Assembly (NCBI RefSeq): GCF_030272615.1
Contig: NC_081415.1
Coordinates: 630,393,240 to 630,457,239 of the forward strand
DNA from: Cryptomeria japonica
Taxonomy: Eukaryota; Streptophyta; Pinopsida; Cupressales; Cupressaceae
Length of the DNA stretch: 64,000 bases
Direction: 5' to 3'
The notes under the pieces were generated by a model, which was given only the letters and a program-made list of their open reading frames with translations, did not search any database and was not told where the DNA came from. Both the position numbers and the translations under genes were made by a program. This document shows, in pieces, positions 13,090-24,979 of the stretch; position 1 is the stretch's first letter, and each line of letters begins with the position of its first letter.

Positions 13090-14390
13090 GAAGAGTGTCT
13101 CCTAAAGGTCGTGGTCACAGTTAAGATTGTACTACCCAATAGAGTGCCCGACTCAAGCCTAATCAAAGAGTCAATTAGGAAGAGCATTAGGATGAGCATC
13201 ATGATGAGTATCATGTAGAGGATCAGAGGGGAGGTTAGTATGGTAGGCTTGGGGGCCCTTAGGTACTTGATTTCCTTCAAGAGAACATAGCCCATTTTGG
13301 ACTTTGGCAGGAGGTATGTCAACACGAGTAGTCCTGCCCATCTTAACATCATGAGAGAGAGAGTATTGTTGGAGCCTAAGTTATTCTAGAGTTGACCATG
13401 GGAGAGGTTGAGAGTCCCCTTGTAGGAGATATCATGTAGTGGTCTATGAGGATAGTATCCTTGCAAGACATATGAGAGATCTCCTTAGGTCACAACCACC
13501 TACATGTGATGGTTCTTGTGGAGGTATTGAGGTAGAGACCTAGTTGATAGATTTAGATTAGTGATTTTCTATGCATCAATATTGGAGCAATACCAAGGCT
13601 TGTTGTGCTATTATGCATCTTAGGGGTTTTTCTTCTACATGGTCATGTATGAAGGAGTAGAAGCTCCATCTTAACATTACCTTGGTACCATGGGAGATCT
13701 TAGAGAAATTTTGGGCATGCTTCCTTTCATATCACTCTTGTCAGAGGCATGTGATGAGTTCCCTGAGTTACGCCATATGGATTTTAGTGTAAATTAGTAT
13801 GAGAACTACTTCTTTTAGCTTAAGTAATATGATAGCATTTCTAATGATAAGCCTATGTTAGTGTATCATTTTTTAGGGGGCCTTAATGCTCATATCAGTT
13901 TTGTTGTTTAGGTTTTTGAGCCTAAGACATTGGAGGTCAATGTAGAGAAGGTGATATTGATAGAGGAGAACTTGGATAAAGGATATGGAGGTTAGAAAAG
14001 AGTTTAGATTAGGTGTGCACCTCCATCAAGATCAGGTACACAATACACTCATTCTCAACCTGCAGGATCATCTAGGGAACACTCTACACCTCTTAGGTCA
14101 AATCAGCAATAGCATCAGAGATAGTGATTCTTTAGGGGTCCTTCTAGAGGAAAAAGTTCCAGTAGTCACCATACAACATGTCATAATAGGAAACATCCCA
14201 ACATGAGACTTATAAATAGGTGGCTAGGTGTGCACGTTAGAGTGGTTAGCAGAGTTCTAGTAGAGGAAATTTCCATATGTCTATTGTACCTTCCATAGTG
14301 GCTATGGTAGTAGAGTATGTTTTACTTATGGTCAACATTGTCAAACAACTTTTCAATGTCCTTAGAGATCAATTTCAAGACCTTATCAAA
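13090..14390 (+). pseudogene. Chromovirus gag remnant
   Basis: Translation in shifting plus-strand frames gives gag-like pieces: a basic PKGRG start, an acidic stretch with DEHHDEYHVEDQ, then SISNDKPMLVYHFLGGLN and FEPKTLEVNVEKVI. A decayed zinc knuckle, CFTYGQHCQTTFQCP, lies near 14310-14360 with one Cys replaced by Tyr. Stops and frameshifts are everywhere. Gag would form the particle; this copy cannot. Confidence 0.6.
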
Positions 14391-14429
14391 GACAAGCCAC
14401 TTCTGAGCCTATAGTGGGGGACACAAGGA

Positions 14430-14770
14430 GATCTCATAGGGTATTTGTGGTGGTTGGTAATTATTAGGATGATCATTAGGGTACAATGTTTGAGTCATTA
14501 GGCATGTTGTGTGAGATTCCTATCTCTATTTTATTTGATTTTAGTGCTTTAGACCCTTTTACATCCCCATTTCTTATGGAGTGTTGTGGGCTTGTGACAA
14601 TAACACAAGGTCATAGTTGGCAGGTTGAGTTGGTTATCGATGCTAAGGTGGTCATAAAATCCTTATTTCATGGTTATGTGTTGGATTTGGCACCTCCACT
14701 ACCATCATAGACCTATGCATTCTACCTTTAGGGTCTTATGGGATCATTTTAGGCTATATTGGTTGGATTC
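14430..14770 (+). pseudogene. Chromovirus aspartic protease remnant
   Basis: The frame from 14486 shows ISILFDFSALDPFTSPFL. In related elements this is ILFDSGALDSFIS, so the catalytic Asp is kept but the D-S-G triad has become D-F-S. The following VTITQGHSWQVEL and VLDLAPP also fit the gypsy protease. A frame break follows before the expected second half. It would have cut the Gag-Pol polyprotein. Confidence 0.7.
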
Positions 14771-15089
14771 TCATCAATGATTGACTAAATATTGATGTAA
14801 GTTAGTTAAGTATTTGAATGGTTTGGGAGAGAGAATTGAGATAATATGGTTCCAAACAACCATCTCCCTACGCATGATCTCATCTAAGCAATTGACGTGG
14901 AGTATGTGGCAGGGTTGTCTGTTATTTTCTATCTTAGTGAGTTATCATCATGAGAGTGAGAGTTGAGAGATATCTCTTGATGATCACCCTCCCTTGTGAG
15001 TATGTATATATTCTCCCAAATAAGATTCTAGGCAAACCCCCTAAGTGAGATACAAACTTCCACATTGATCTTATTCCTGGAGTAGATCC

Positions 15090-15360
15090 CATTTCTAGGG
15101 CCCATCGTATTACATGACCACTTAGGAGTTGTTGGAAAAAGGTCATATTCATCCTAGTGTTTCCCCTTGGGGAGAACCTATAATTTTTATGAAAAAGGAA
15201 GGATGAATTTCTTCACTTGTGCATAGACAACCAGTAGTTTAATAAGGTGATGGTGAAGAATTGGTATCCCTTGTCAAGGATAGATGATTTGTTAGATCAA
15301 ATGAAGGAAGCCAAATTGTTCTCTAAGATAGAGCTCAAGTCATGATATCATCATCTTTTC
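15090..15360 (+). pseudogene. Chromovirus RT, N-terminal piece
   Basis: In broken frames this reads HIHPSVSPWGEPIIFMKKE, then [27 protein letters not shown] and [13 protein letters not shown]. These match the first RT motifs of plant chromoviruses, including the catalytic-Asp region FSKIDL, here mutated to FSKIEL. It stops at the insertion point near 15361. Confidence 0.8.
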
Positions 15361-16590
15361 ATCCATGGGCCCTGATGAGTCTATATTTTGTTTATTTTTA
15401 TAGCTTTCCATCAAACTTTAGGATAATATTTTATGTTAGATTTTTTGCAGACTTTAGCTATAGCTTGACTATTTGCATTACCAATATCATATATGAGCAC
15501 ATTAATATATCTATTTAAATTAATATTAATATAATATATATGCTTAAAATTATATGTTTGATGTGATGAGATTGGATAGTTAGTATTATTCGCGATGTTT
15601 TGTATGCTAACTTAATATGCAACATTTTGTTCAAGCTAGTTGAAGTTGTTCCTACAACTGATATTGTCTATCTTCTTGAACCAAAGATAGAACTTACTTT
15701 GAACTAATCAAAAGATAGTCCAATCAACTAGAGTTGTTAGAATAATGTTACTCACCTTTGGACTTATTCAATGAAATGATCAACCACTTGTAGAAGTATT
15801 ATTTAATGATCGTCATGCTATTGGAAGTGGACATTTATATTTTGATATGGATATGAGTTTCAATCCCATTAGGGCTCTTAGATGTTTTACACTTTCCTTA
15901 ATAAATCTCCTCCTATATCTTAGAAATGGGTGCTAGTTAGTTATAGAGTGATTTATTAGATTGAGGACTATATATGAGTCCAAATAGAATATGCAAAGGT
16001 TAATTATTTTTCACGTCGCATTTTGTAGGAAAATTTTGTAAGAAGTAGCATGTATGCTTTTTAATATGAATGACAATATATCTATTGAAGTAGTTATCTG
16101 ATTTAGATGATCGTTTGAAGAGTGTTTTACCCAAGTGGCCTCACTTGAGGTAATGTAACTCAAAGTTCTATTCATGCATTTTAATTAGATATCTCTTAAT
16201 TCACTGTTATATTTTATGTAGTTGTAGCATAGCAACTAGTTAATTCTATTATCCTATAGCAGTATTATTTATTGTTGTTAACTATAGATGCTTTTGTTAT
16301 AATTAATCTTGTTGTCATACTTTTGCTATTGTATTTGTTCTTTCTACAACATTTCAATACCAATCATTGTAATTTTAAACAATTACTTTCCTGCATTCTT
16401 CTTTATAACAATTATTTTTATCAACATAGAATAGTAGCTTGGATATAATCATAATGCATATATAGTGAAAACCCATTTCAAGTTCTATGCCCTCTGGTTT
16501 GATGAGTTATTTGTAGCATATAGTCCATGAATTTTTTTTAAAATTTTAATAATTATCCCTGAGTTGTAGAAGTTGCTAGGTTGGTATCAA
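15361..16590. other. AT-rich insertion inside chromovirus RT
   Basis: This stretch lies between the RT block ending YHHLF and the block starting YKANIH*TIFHTCYGHYKF, which should be nearly adjacent. It is AT-rich with no coding motif. I could not find clear terminal inverted repeats or a target duplication, so its class is unknown. Confidence 0.55.
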
Positions 16591-16812
16591 ATCATAAGTA
16601 GATATAGGAAGATCTACAAGGCTAACATTCATTGAACCATATTTCATACTTGTTATGGGCACTACAAGTTCACAATGGTCTCATTTGGGTTGACTAATGC
16701 ACCATGAATCTTTGTGAGTCTAATGAATGGATTGTTTCACACCTACCTTGATTGATATGTTCTTGTATTTTTTTATGATAATTTAGTATATTCAAGGATA
16801 GTGGAGGTGTTA
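16591..16812 (+). pseudogene. Chromovirus RT, catalytic piece
   Basis: The frame reads YGHYKFTMVSFGLTNAP, FVSLMNGLFHTYLD and VLVFFYDNLVYSR. This is the RT palm, where the family has PFGLTNAPATF and FIDDILVYS. The catalytic IDD has become YDN, so it is inactive. The similarity ends at 16812. Confidence 0.8.
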
Positions 16813-16814
16813 AC

Positions 16815-17005
16815 GGGTGTTTTGACACACTCTCCAACAATCGAGTAGAATATGAAATGTATACCACCTCTCCTGAAAATAAATCAATCTTGAACCTGAC
16901 TAATTACTCCAAGGTCTCTATAGTCAGGTCACGACGAGGTTGGCTCACTTAGTGGTCGATGCGATTGTACCTATCAAGGGGCCTGTTGTCTGTAACTATG
17001 TAAAT
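16815..17005 (+). repeat. Dispersed repeat, copy 1
   Basis: This shares about 190 bp with 53223-53414 in the same orientation, from GGGTGTTTTGACACACTCTC to CAAGGGGCCTGTTG. Flanks differ on both sides. Family and function are not recognised. Confidence 0.75.
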
Positions 17006-18955
17006 AGAGTTCCTCTTTTCTTTTCTTTTCAATTTTAACTTCAATCCAAAAAATGTCAAAAGATAGATTAGGGTAACAAGAGATAAGCACGAAACCAATA
17101 CTGAACAACTTGATGAACTAAAAGGTTAATGGATCACAGCAAGGTATTATCAATAACATCTAATCAGCATTCAAAAAGGAACATTCCAGCAGATATGTGA
17201 AGTCATACAACCCACATACAAATAGAAATGGATATCACAAGATCATATAATCGCTCTACTATTTTATCCTCATACATCATTAGCATGTGCAATATGATTC
17301 ATAAAACAATAAAGCTTGAAAGGACAAGTTGTTGATTCAAATAGAAGAAGATACTAGGCTACGAAGAACATAAACCAAGAGAACATGTATCGTAGATCGA
17401 GCAATCCACAAGCTACTTTTGTATTAATCTTTGTAAAATGAACAACGAAATTCTTCAAGAGTTCATAGGATAGAAATTGCATAAAACTAAATTATCTAGC
17501 TAAATAGCCTTGAATCATCAATTCACAGACCCTCTAAATGGCCCAAAATTTACAATTTATAGAATTTTTGCCTACACCCTAAGAAGGGATCATGCCTACA
17601 AACTAAGATTACAAAATGGTGGGTGTTGGTTCCCCAAAGGGTTTACACTGCAGAGGGCAAAAACCAAGTTGATTCTTCAAATTATCTATGGAGAAACCAA
17701 CTCCAACTATCAATATCTTCAAGAACTTGGAGCAACTATGACAAGGATTCTGCAAATCCTTCTACACTTTGGGCTCTGCAAGACCCGAGAGGTTGATCCC
17801 TTGGTGAATTTATAATTTTTGTGCCATACTCACAAATTACACCAAAACTAAACAGATAATCTCACATAAAGGCTCAACAAAGAGGGAGAATACTCAAGAA
17901 TGGTGAGTTCTTCAGGATCCTCAACCTATTGGAGCATGAGATGGATAAAATATGAAATAACATACATAAACTAAAATGTGTTCTGATAATCAACAGTTTG
18001 TAACAAATACAGATGAACAAAGCATAAATCTAGCTATAAAGACTTATGACAAGCTAGGATCAATGCTTATTCTATTGGGTGCTTAAAATCAAAAGACATA
18101 AAATAAATTATAACATAAATCTATAAAATAGCATTCAGATCTAAGCTAATATTTCCTTACAATATTTCTTATCTGCAACTCTAACCCAGATTGCTTATCA
18201 AATCCCTGAACAAACCCTATCACTCTACAATTTTGTTTTAGCATTTAATTGATCCCTTAGATCAAAGCATAAATAAAAACTACATATATCATAACAATGC
18301 ACTGAATGAAAGAAATCCTTGATTATATTTCATTCAAAATATGATAGAATTGTACAATTGAGAGAAATAGATCAGAACTCTATTTCTATTGAATAAATTT
18401 TTCTATTCTATCATAAAAAAAAAAAATTATATATAATTCCTACAAGAAACTTGACACAAGACTCTTATATATTGCTCTGCAAAATCTTTACAATTTGCTC
18501 ACTCCCACCTAAAAATTGCTGCAGGAACCTATGACTCTGAAATTTTAGAAAAACTAAGTCCAAAGATCAATTTGAAACCCTGTCTCTTGGCCTTGAATTC
18601 CCTTTTATAGAAAAATAAAATAAAAAAGGGACCAAACAAGCTACGGGCCGGAGGAGACACCTGTCATTCAAAAGTGACCCGTTACCCATGATTCTGTTAC
18701 AAAATATTCTCCTTAAGGAATGTCACAACCAACACCAAATATCTGCAACTGATTCATCTTGACACTTTATGGACGTTATCCCCTTTTTTTGTTGTCGATG
18801 AAGATTTTAGACGGGCCCACCTTCTTGTTGCTCACATCCAAAAAGTAATTGTTGCAAAGAAACAAAAATGCCTTCCAGACTATTACATCAAATAGTTAAC
18901 TAACTATTTGTAGTCTTTACTCCTCCTTTAATTAATTATTACTCTATTCACCATA
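17006..18955 (-). other. Non-coding DNA with an LTR-like promoter block
   Basis: No coding motif is visible. The right part looks like an LTR or promoter read on the minus strand: a TATA box at 18602-18609 preceded by CACCTGTCATTC-type sequence. It lies just beyond the 3' end of the large broken frame at 18956-22716, where a 3' LTR would sit. I found no second copy, so this stays tentative. Confidence 0.35.
18602..18609 (-). promoter_or_regulatory. Possible TATA box
   Basis: The minus strand reads TATAAAAG, followed by GGAATTCAAGG downstream. It is a good plant TATA match and faces away from the large broken frame. Confidence 0.35.
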
Positions 18956-21900
18956 TTATTCATCTAATGGCCATTTGAAATTCATAATCTCATCAGCTTT
19001 TTCTCTATATGGAGTATATTTAACTACCACTTGATTCGCCTCTTTTTCAAAAGATTCAAAGAACGTTCTTCTACATATTATCTTGTCCATGTTGTCCTCC
19101 AGCATGCCAGTATCTAACTCCTCACAAATCAAGTCCAATTGAGTGTTGATGAATCTTTATGCATCTTCTTTACAAAATTGTTAATTCTTAATTTCCCCAC
19201 TTTCATCCTCAATACCTGGCAGAAGTGTTTCATTCAGCTCACTGAAGCTTCTCATCAACTCCCTTATCTTTCTTTCTATATTTTTTGGTAGCATCTGAGC
19301 TTCTTGCATTGACTTTACCAACAAATAGGTTGTCTGAAGTGTGGGTGGCCTCTCAGCATGGTATTTGGAATCCATTGACATTATTCTAAGTTCATTTCCC
19401 CTTTGTAACCATTTTGTAAACAAAGGGATTGTCACTTCCTTATCTCTATCAAAACTTTGAATAGCATTAAACAATAAAGAATATAAAGAATGAATTCTAT
19501 TTAATCTACTATCCACCTTCTCATTCAAATGAGTTAGCACTGAGCTAACTATCTCTCTCTTCTTAAAGGAAGCCTAATCCTCTGACTCCTTTAGCTTATT
19601 TTCCAACTCATTTACTTTCTCCAAAATTTGGGATTTTGTCAAGTCAGTTGATCTAGTGGTTTCAAGCTCTTCATCAACATATGGCACTAATGGTGTGCTT
19701 GGAATATTAGTCTCAATTTTGAATTGAACCACTGCATATACATGTGAGACAGGTGGAGACCTAGACGTTGGCGGGACTGATGAAATTGTAGGAGCTGAAG
19801 AAGATGCTCCTATCTGTCTTTGCTCAAGAAGTTGAACTTTAGTTTGCAGCTCCACACACCTCTGTTGAACTACATTATAATCATTGAAAAGATTTTCAAA
19901 CTTCTTTATTAGTTCCTCCTTTTCCATAGCTTCCCTCTTTGAAGTTTCATGGGCCAATTTGGTCACATCAGCAGCTAACTTTGAGGCCTCAACATTTGAT
20001 GTATCAGAGGCTCTTTTTATAATGAGGCTTCCCCTTAAGTTTTAATTTATATTACTGATATTAGGCCTTCTAGGCCCCTGTTCTAGTGCCCATATTGCCA
20101 AGGTTGCATAATCATCTACAAATTTTGACCGTTTCAGTTCCAACCTTTCTTCTTCCTCTGAACTAAATTGTTGATCTTTTGATTTCCTAATTGCATCAAA
20201 ATCCACTGCATCAACTATATCCCATTCTTGCAAAATTAAGACTTCGGCCTCATTTATGATCATCCTGCCTTCATCTGTAGTAATTCTTTTGAATTATTCC
20301 ATCATTTCATTATTGACCTCTTCCTAATTTTCCTGATCAGACTTGTCTGGCATTTGGGCCTTTCTCTCAGCACTTCTCCTCTTGTATTCCTCTATCTTTG
20401 TTTTCCATACAAATTGCAGGAAGGTCAAGCTTCTTACAAAGGCTTCATCCTCAAGAAATCTATCACATTCCTCCTTACTTTCATCTCTAAAGGCTCTTCC
20501 CTGAATATCCAAAGGATTGAGATCCAATTCTAAAGTGGGTGGCACAAGAGAAATGCCAATATGCATCTCTGCATTTGTCACTACAATATTATCCTCCTCT
20601 TGTTTCTCTTCCATGTGTTGCTCCACTCTTTGTTCTTCAACCTTCCCAGGAGGTGAAAGAGGCACATGTGGTGGTGAAGGTATTTTGTCTAATCCTTCAA
20701 GATAAATGATATTGACCCCTTTAAAAGGTTTTACTTGTGTTTTTGGGGGTGGCTTTGTCTTCATTATTTTATTTCATTTTCTTCTCACCAACCCTCCACT
20801 ATCACTACTACTTTCCTCTTCACTACATGTCTCTTCTCTTACCCTTTTTATTACAACACTAGCCTTTGGAGGAGGCACATAGCTAGGTCTGCCTTCTACT
20901 AGCCCATTTGTTCTATGAGGTGGAGGAGGAGGTGAACCTGGTTGTTTCATTCTCATCTGATGAATCAGGGTTACTTCTTCTGGTGTGATGGGTGTAGGCT
21001 GATGTACATTTCTTCTCTCAACTTATCGGCTGTATATTTCCTCAAGTCTGGTTCTTTTTCCTTTAATGAAAGAATTGGTTCATCAAAATTGTTCATGACA
21101 AAATCAACTTTGGCACAAAATGGAGTCAAGTTTTTTACTGAATCATAGTTGGGAACCATTTTCTGTACTATAGCCCATAGCTTCCTAAAAGCTATCCATT
21201 TCTCCTTACTCCAATCCTAAGTCATGAAATCAAATTCATTTCTTATTATATCCTCACGGAAATTTGTTCTCATGGGGCAATGGGCTTCATTTTATTCTTT
21301 CACTGAAAACATTGTAAAACCCCTCTAGGTCACTATGTCTGATTGTGCTAACCCCTAAATGATATGGTGTAAAAAGCTTGTCAAAATGAACATATCCCCC
21401 TTTTATAATCACAGAGTATGGAATGATAGTATAATCAAGGAAATTAGTCCCTTTGCCTCTACCCTTCAAATCCTTATCATGTATACAATCTATTTGCCAC
21501 ACTACTTCAACAAAACCTAACCTCAAAGGAACATTAAAAGGTAATACATGTGGTTGGCCAGGGAAACCATAAACTCTGATAACCATACTAATAGGATAAG
21601 GGATAATGTCCCCCCAATTCTATTCAATTTTCAAAAGTGGGAGCCTTTCCTTTGGTCTTACAAAACCATGCAGTTGTGTGGGAATCCTTGGTGGATTCAC
21701 TGGTAATCTTTTCCTCAATCTAGAAGCAAAACTATTATCAAACCTGACAAAACTAGCTTCCTACCTGTCCCAAGACATGTCCATACTCCAAAGTTGCACT
21801 GGCACCTCAATATTGTCAACTGTTCTCTTGAGACTCATGGTACTCTCAAAATAATCTGCAAATAATCTACATTTATATATAATAACATGTGCATTAAAAA

Positions 21901-22716
21901 TGAATACCAATAAAAATGAGTGCTAACTACACCATTCTTAATATCTTGCAACCCCTCATGAATCTTCTCTTCTAGGTACGAGACAAAGTCAAAAACCACT
22001 GTAAAATCTAGATGTTAAATTTGTATAGCCATATACATAAAATCAGGTGGCATGATTGTAATTGGGTTGAACCCTACAATCTAGCATAGAGAAAAGAAAG
22101 TGGCCTGCAAATATTTGGCAAAAACACCAATAGGAAAAGGCTCTTCTGAACTAGGGCTAATATGATAAGTTGTATCTCCTACTTTTTCCAAATGAGTTGG
22201 AAGGAGGCTAGCTCTAATAAAACCCTTCATCCTGTAATATTTTGCCTTCATTTCATTCAAATCTATCTAAACCAAGATTGTAGAAGGTTCATATAAATAA
22301 AAAATCTCTTGAAATTCCTCCCTCTTGATTGTCAATAAAATTTCTCCCTCATTCCCCCTTATAACTCTAGTAACAGGGTCATATCTACCTACGATAGCTT
22401 TGAGGAGTTCGACATCCATGAATACATTTGGCACTACTAACCTACCCAAGTCATATTGCTAGGAACTTGAAAATGGGGATTGCAAATTTCTCTATCCATA
22501 CCACAACTTAAACATCTCCACCCCAGTCATTGGTACCCTAGCATCTATGATGTTATATTCTTTATCAGTTAACCCTTCTCCTAGGGTTTTTCCTTGTACA
22601 AGTATATGCCCCTAATATTTATCAATTGTTGAGAGCTTCAATTGATCACAAAAATCATCAAAAATATTCCTCTTCAAATACTTTGTTTGTCCTGACTGGT
22701 TTCGCAAGGGAGCCAT
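18956..22716 (-). pseudogene. Broken ~1,250-codon ORF of unknown family
   Basis: I do not recognise this protein. A frame can be followed on the minus strand from an ATG at 22714-22716 (MAPLRNQSGQTKYLKRN) to a stop at 18956. It has about 15 internal stops, mostly TAG, and at least two frameshifts, near 21.85 and 20.96 kb. In order it shows a globular N-terminal half of about 550 residues (GRLVVPNVFMDVELLKA, VIRVYGFPGQPHVLPF), a Pro-rich and basic hinge (PPPPPHRTNGL, then an SEEESSSDSGG acidic run), an acidic segment, and a C-terminal coiled coil (KREAMEKEELIKKFENLF). The plan loosely recalls plant-mobile-domain or retroelement accessory proteins, but no diagnostic motif is visible. It may be the ORF of a non-autonomous element. 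Confidence 0.6.
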
Positions 22717-24529
22717 CCTACTTGACTAGGGCTTCTTACAATTACCCACAGAAGGAAAATAGAAACTAGGGCTTAACACGAGACTATCAATTTCAACACA
22801 GAAGAGTGTGAATTATCACCTCTTTTTACCAAATTTTAAAACCCTAGAGAAATTCACAATCCTTCCACTATAATTTCATACAATCCGCACTTTCAATAGC
22901 TCTGAAAACACAGAAGAAGGATTTAGCTACTTACAACTTTGTACGCTCTAGATGAAACCCACTTCTGCACTGTGAGGAATCGTACCGATCTTCTTCTGCT
23001 AAGAAATTATGTTTTGATCACTTTTGAATCGTGTTGTAAGTCAGAAATGGCTCTGAAAATACTTTTATTACTGTTCTAGAGTGAAGCGTCACTATTTCAT
23101 CTGCCATTACTTCTTGCACGAGTGAAGAAATGGCCTGAAACTGCTTTTGAATTAAGTTTGAATCTTCATCATTGATTAATTCCCTGCTAGCAAATCGCAT
23201 GAACAATAGTGGTCAATCTGACACTGACCATCACATGTGGCAAGTGGGCCCATCAAAGGTCTGATGTGGCACCTCCAACTCACCCTCCACCTCACCTCGA
23301 TTAGCAGCCCCCACCTTTCAGCTTACCTCGATCCGTCTTGGAAACGTGGCATCATCTCATGATGTCACCTCCAACTCACCCTCCATAACCTCTGAGCATC
23401 TTTGACCGCAAGGTTACAAGAGTCAATGGATTTGTTCGAACTTTATTTCTAGGCCACGATGTCCACCAATATTAACCACCTAACAACTGAGCATCTTTTT
23501 GGTTGAGATTAAAAGATCATTCATTAAAACACTTGTAGATAACAGGGACTTTTAGTAACTCGATTGTTAAACAAAGACAATGGCAAAAAAATTAATGTCA
23601 GAATTAGGAAAATTAATTAGGCGCAGGCTAAAATATTGAAGGGGGCTCACCCAGGGGAAATATTAATATTCAGACTAAGGAAAAATAATAAGGGTCCGCC
23701 ATAGAAAAATAAAATGCCTAGGACAAGAAACATGGCCCCTTCTCGATGATGAATATGACCCTCAACCTTAAGTGAAAAAGGTAATGAAGAATTATAACAG
23801 GCTTAAGGGGATTAGTGGCTAGACATAATCAAAATGCATGGAACCCTAAACCCTAAACCCTAAACCTGAAACACATGACAAAGAGAAAAATTAATCTTGA
23901 ATGACCAATATTTTAACTAAAACGTGATTTTTTTTTGCACAGTCATTTTCAAGACTATCAGTGGGATTCATAGTCAACATACAAGTTGTTGCCTATGAAC
24001 TCCACAAGTAACTATTACTAAACTAGTTCTCATTGTTCACTTCCGTAACAGTGCTCCAGAGTCAAGAGCTTTGAAATATGCAAAAATGATAGAAAATAAA
24101 AGCAAATGTGAGATGCAGCATTAGTTGAAGGCGAAGTTGTGGTGGCAATGGCGGTGCTCCAACATGATTTTTCTTTTTACAACTACCTGTTTGTCTTTTA
24201 TTCCTTTTGTATTTCTAGTAGTTTTTGATGAAGCATTCTATGGAAGCGGTTGGCGGGTCAGCAATATACTCCATTCTAAATTTAGAAACTCTAAGCACCT
24301 CCTTTGTACTCTCTAGTCTATCTCAGATATCAAGGCTTGACCCCAATATTGGTATTTCATGGTTGGTGGGTTTTTCTCCAATTTAATCTCTCATCTAGTC
24401 TTCTTTCAAGATGAGGTGGAAGGCTCCATAAGTTTTCTTCAACCTACAACACAAGATACATAATCAACTTAATCATATTGGAAAAACCATAAGGGACTCC
24501 AAAATTCTAGGATTGTGAGGTCTTCAAAG
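22717..24529. other. Non-coding DNA, no gene seen
   Basis: This lies upstream of the large broken frame. Around 23215-23400 it has a CA-rich stretch with repeated CACCTCCAACTCACCCTCCA (two copies about 100 bases apart). No PBS or LTR partner was found. A telomere-like run lies at 23843-23866. Confidence 0.45.
23843..23866 (+). repeat. Short interstitial telomere-type repeat
   Basis: Three tandem CCCTAAA units occur, the complement of the plant telomere repeat TTTAGGG. The tract is too short to mark a fusion by itself. Confidence 0.7.
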
Positions 24530-24979
24530 AGTTTATTATTGACGGTTTCAGGATCTCGGGGTTCCAGGATCCATTATTGAAGGTTTTGGGATCCTCGGGT
24601 TTTGGGGTCCATTATTGATGGTTTCAGGATCCCGAGGTCCATTATTGAAGGTTTTGGGATCTCAGGGTTCCATGGTCCATCATTGATGGTTTTGGGATCC
24701 CAGGGTTCTGGGATCCATTATTGATGGTTTTGGGATCCCAGGGTTCCGGGGTCCATTATTGAAGGTTTCAGGATCTCGAGGTTTTGGGGTCCATTATTGA
24801 AGGTTTCGGGATCCTGGGGTTTTGAGGTCCATTATTGATGGTTTCAGGATCCTGGGGTTCCTAGATCCATTATTGATGGTTTCAAGATCCCGAGGTTCTG
24901 AGGTCCATTATTGAAGGTTTTAGGATCCCAGGGTTCTGGGGTCCATTATTGAAGGTTTTGGGATCCCAGGGTTCTTGGG
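24530..24979 (+). repeat. 38-bp minisatellite, about 12 units
   Basis: Units follow the pattern TCCATTATTGAWGGTTTYRG then GATCCCRGGGTTYYGGGG. Most are 38 bp and one is about 30 bp. Related but more diverged GGATTCCAGGGTTC blocks continue to about 25215. The array lies upstream of an LTR end and PBS at 25726-25746 and is probably inside that LTR. Confidence 0.85.

Larger units (their letters stand above)
12917..16812 (+). mobile_element. Decayed chromovirus-type Ty3/gypsy relic
   Basis: This is a plus-strand remnant with PBS, gag, protease and the first half of RT in the usual gypsy order, all heavily mutated. No RNase H, integrase or 3' LTR follows: after the RT YDNLVYS block the sequence passes into an unrelated dispersed repeat. 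The RT is split by about 1.2 kb of foreign AT-rich DNA. It is probably the oldest coding relic in the left half of the window. Confidence 0.75.

Noticed and set aside
17510-17815. 101-codon plus-strand open frame
   Set aside because: No recognisable domain and no coding neighbours. It lies in a region that looks like LTR or non-coding repeat.
23843-23866. Telomere or chromosome fusion point
   Set aside because: Only three repeat units are present. Short CCCTAAA runs are common inside plant chromosomes.
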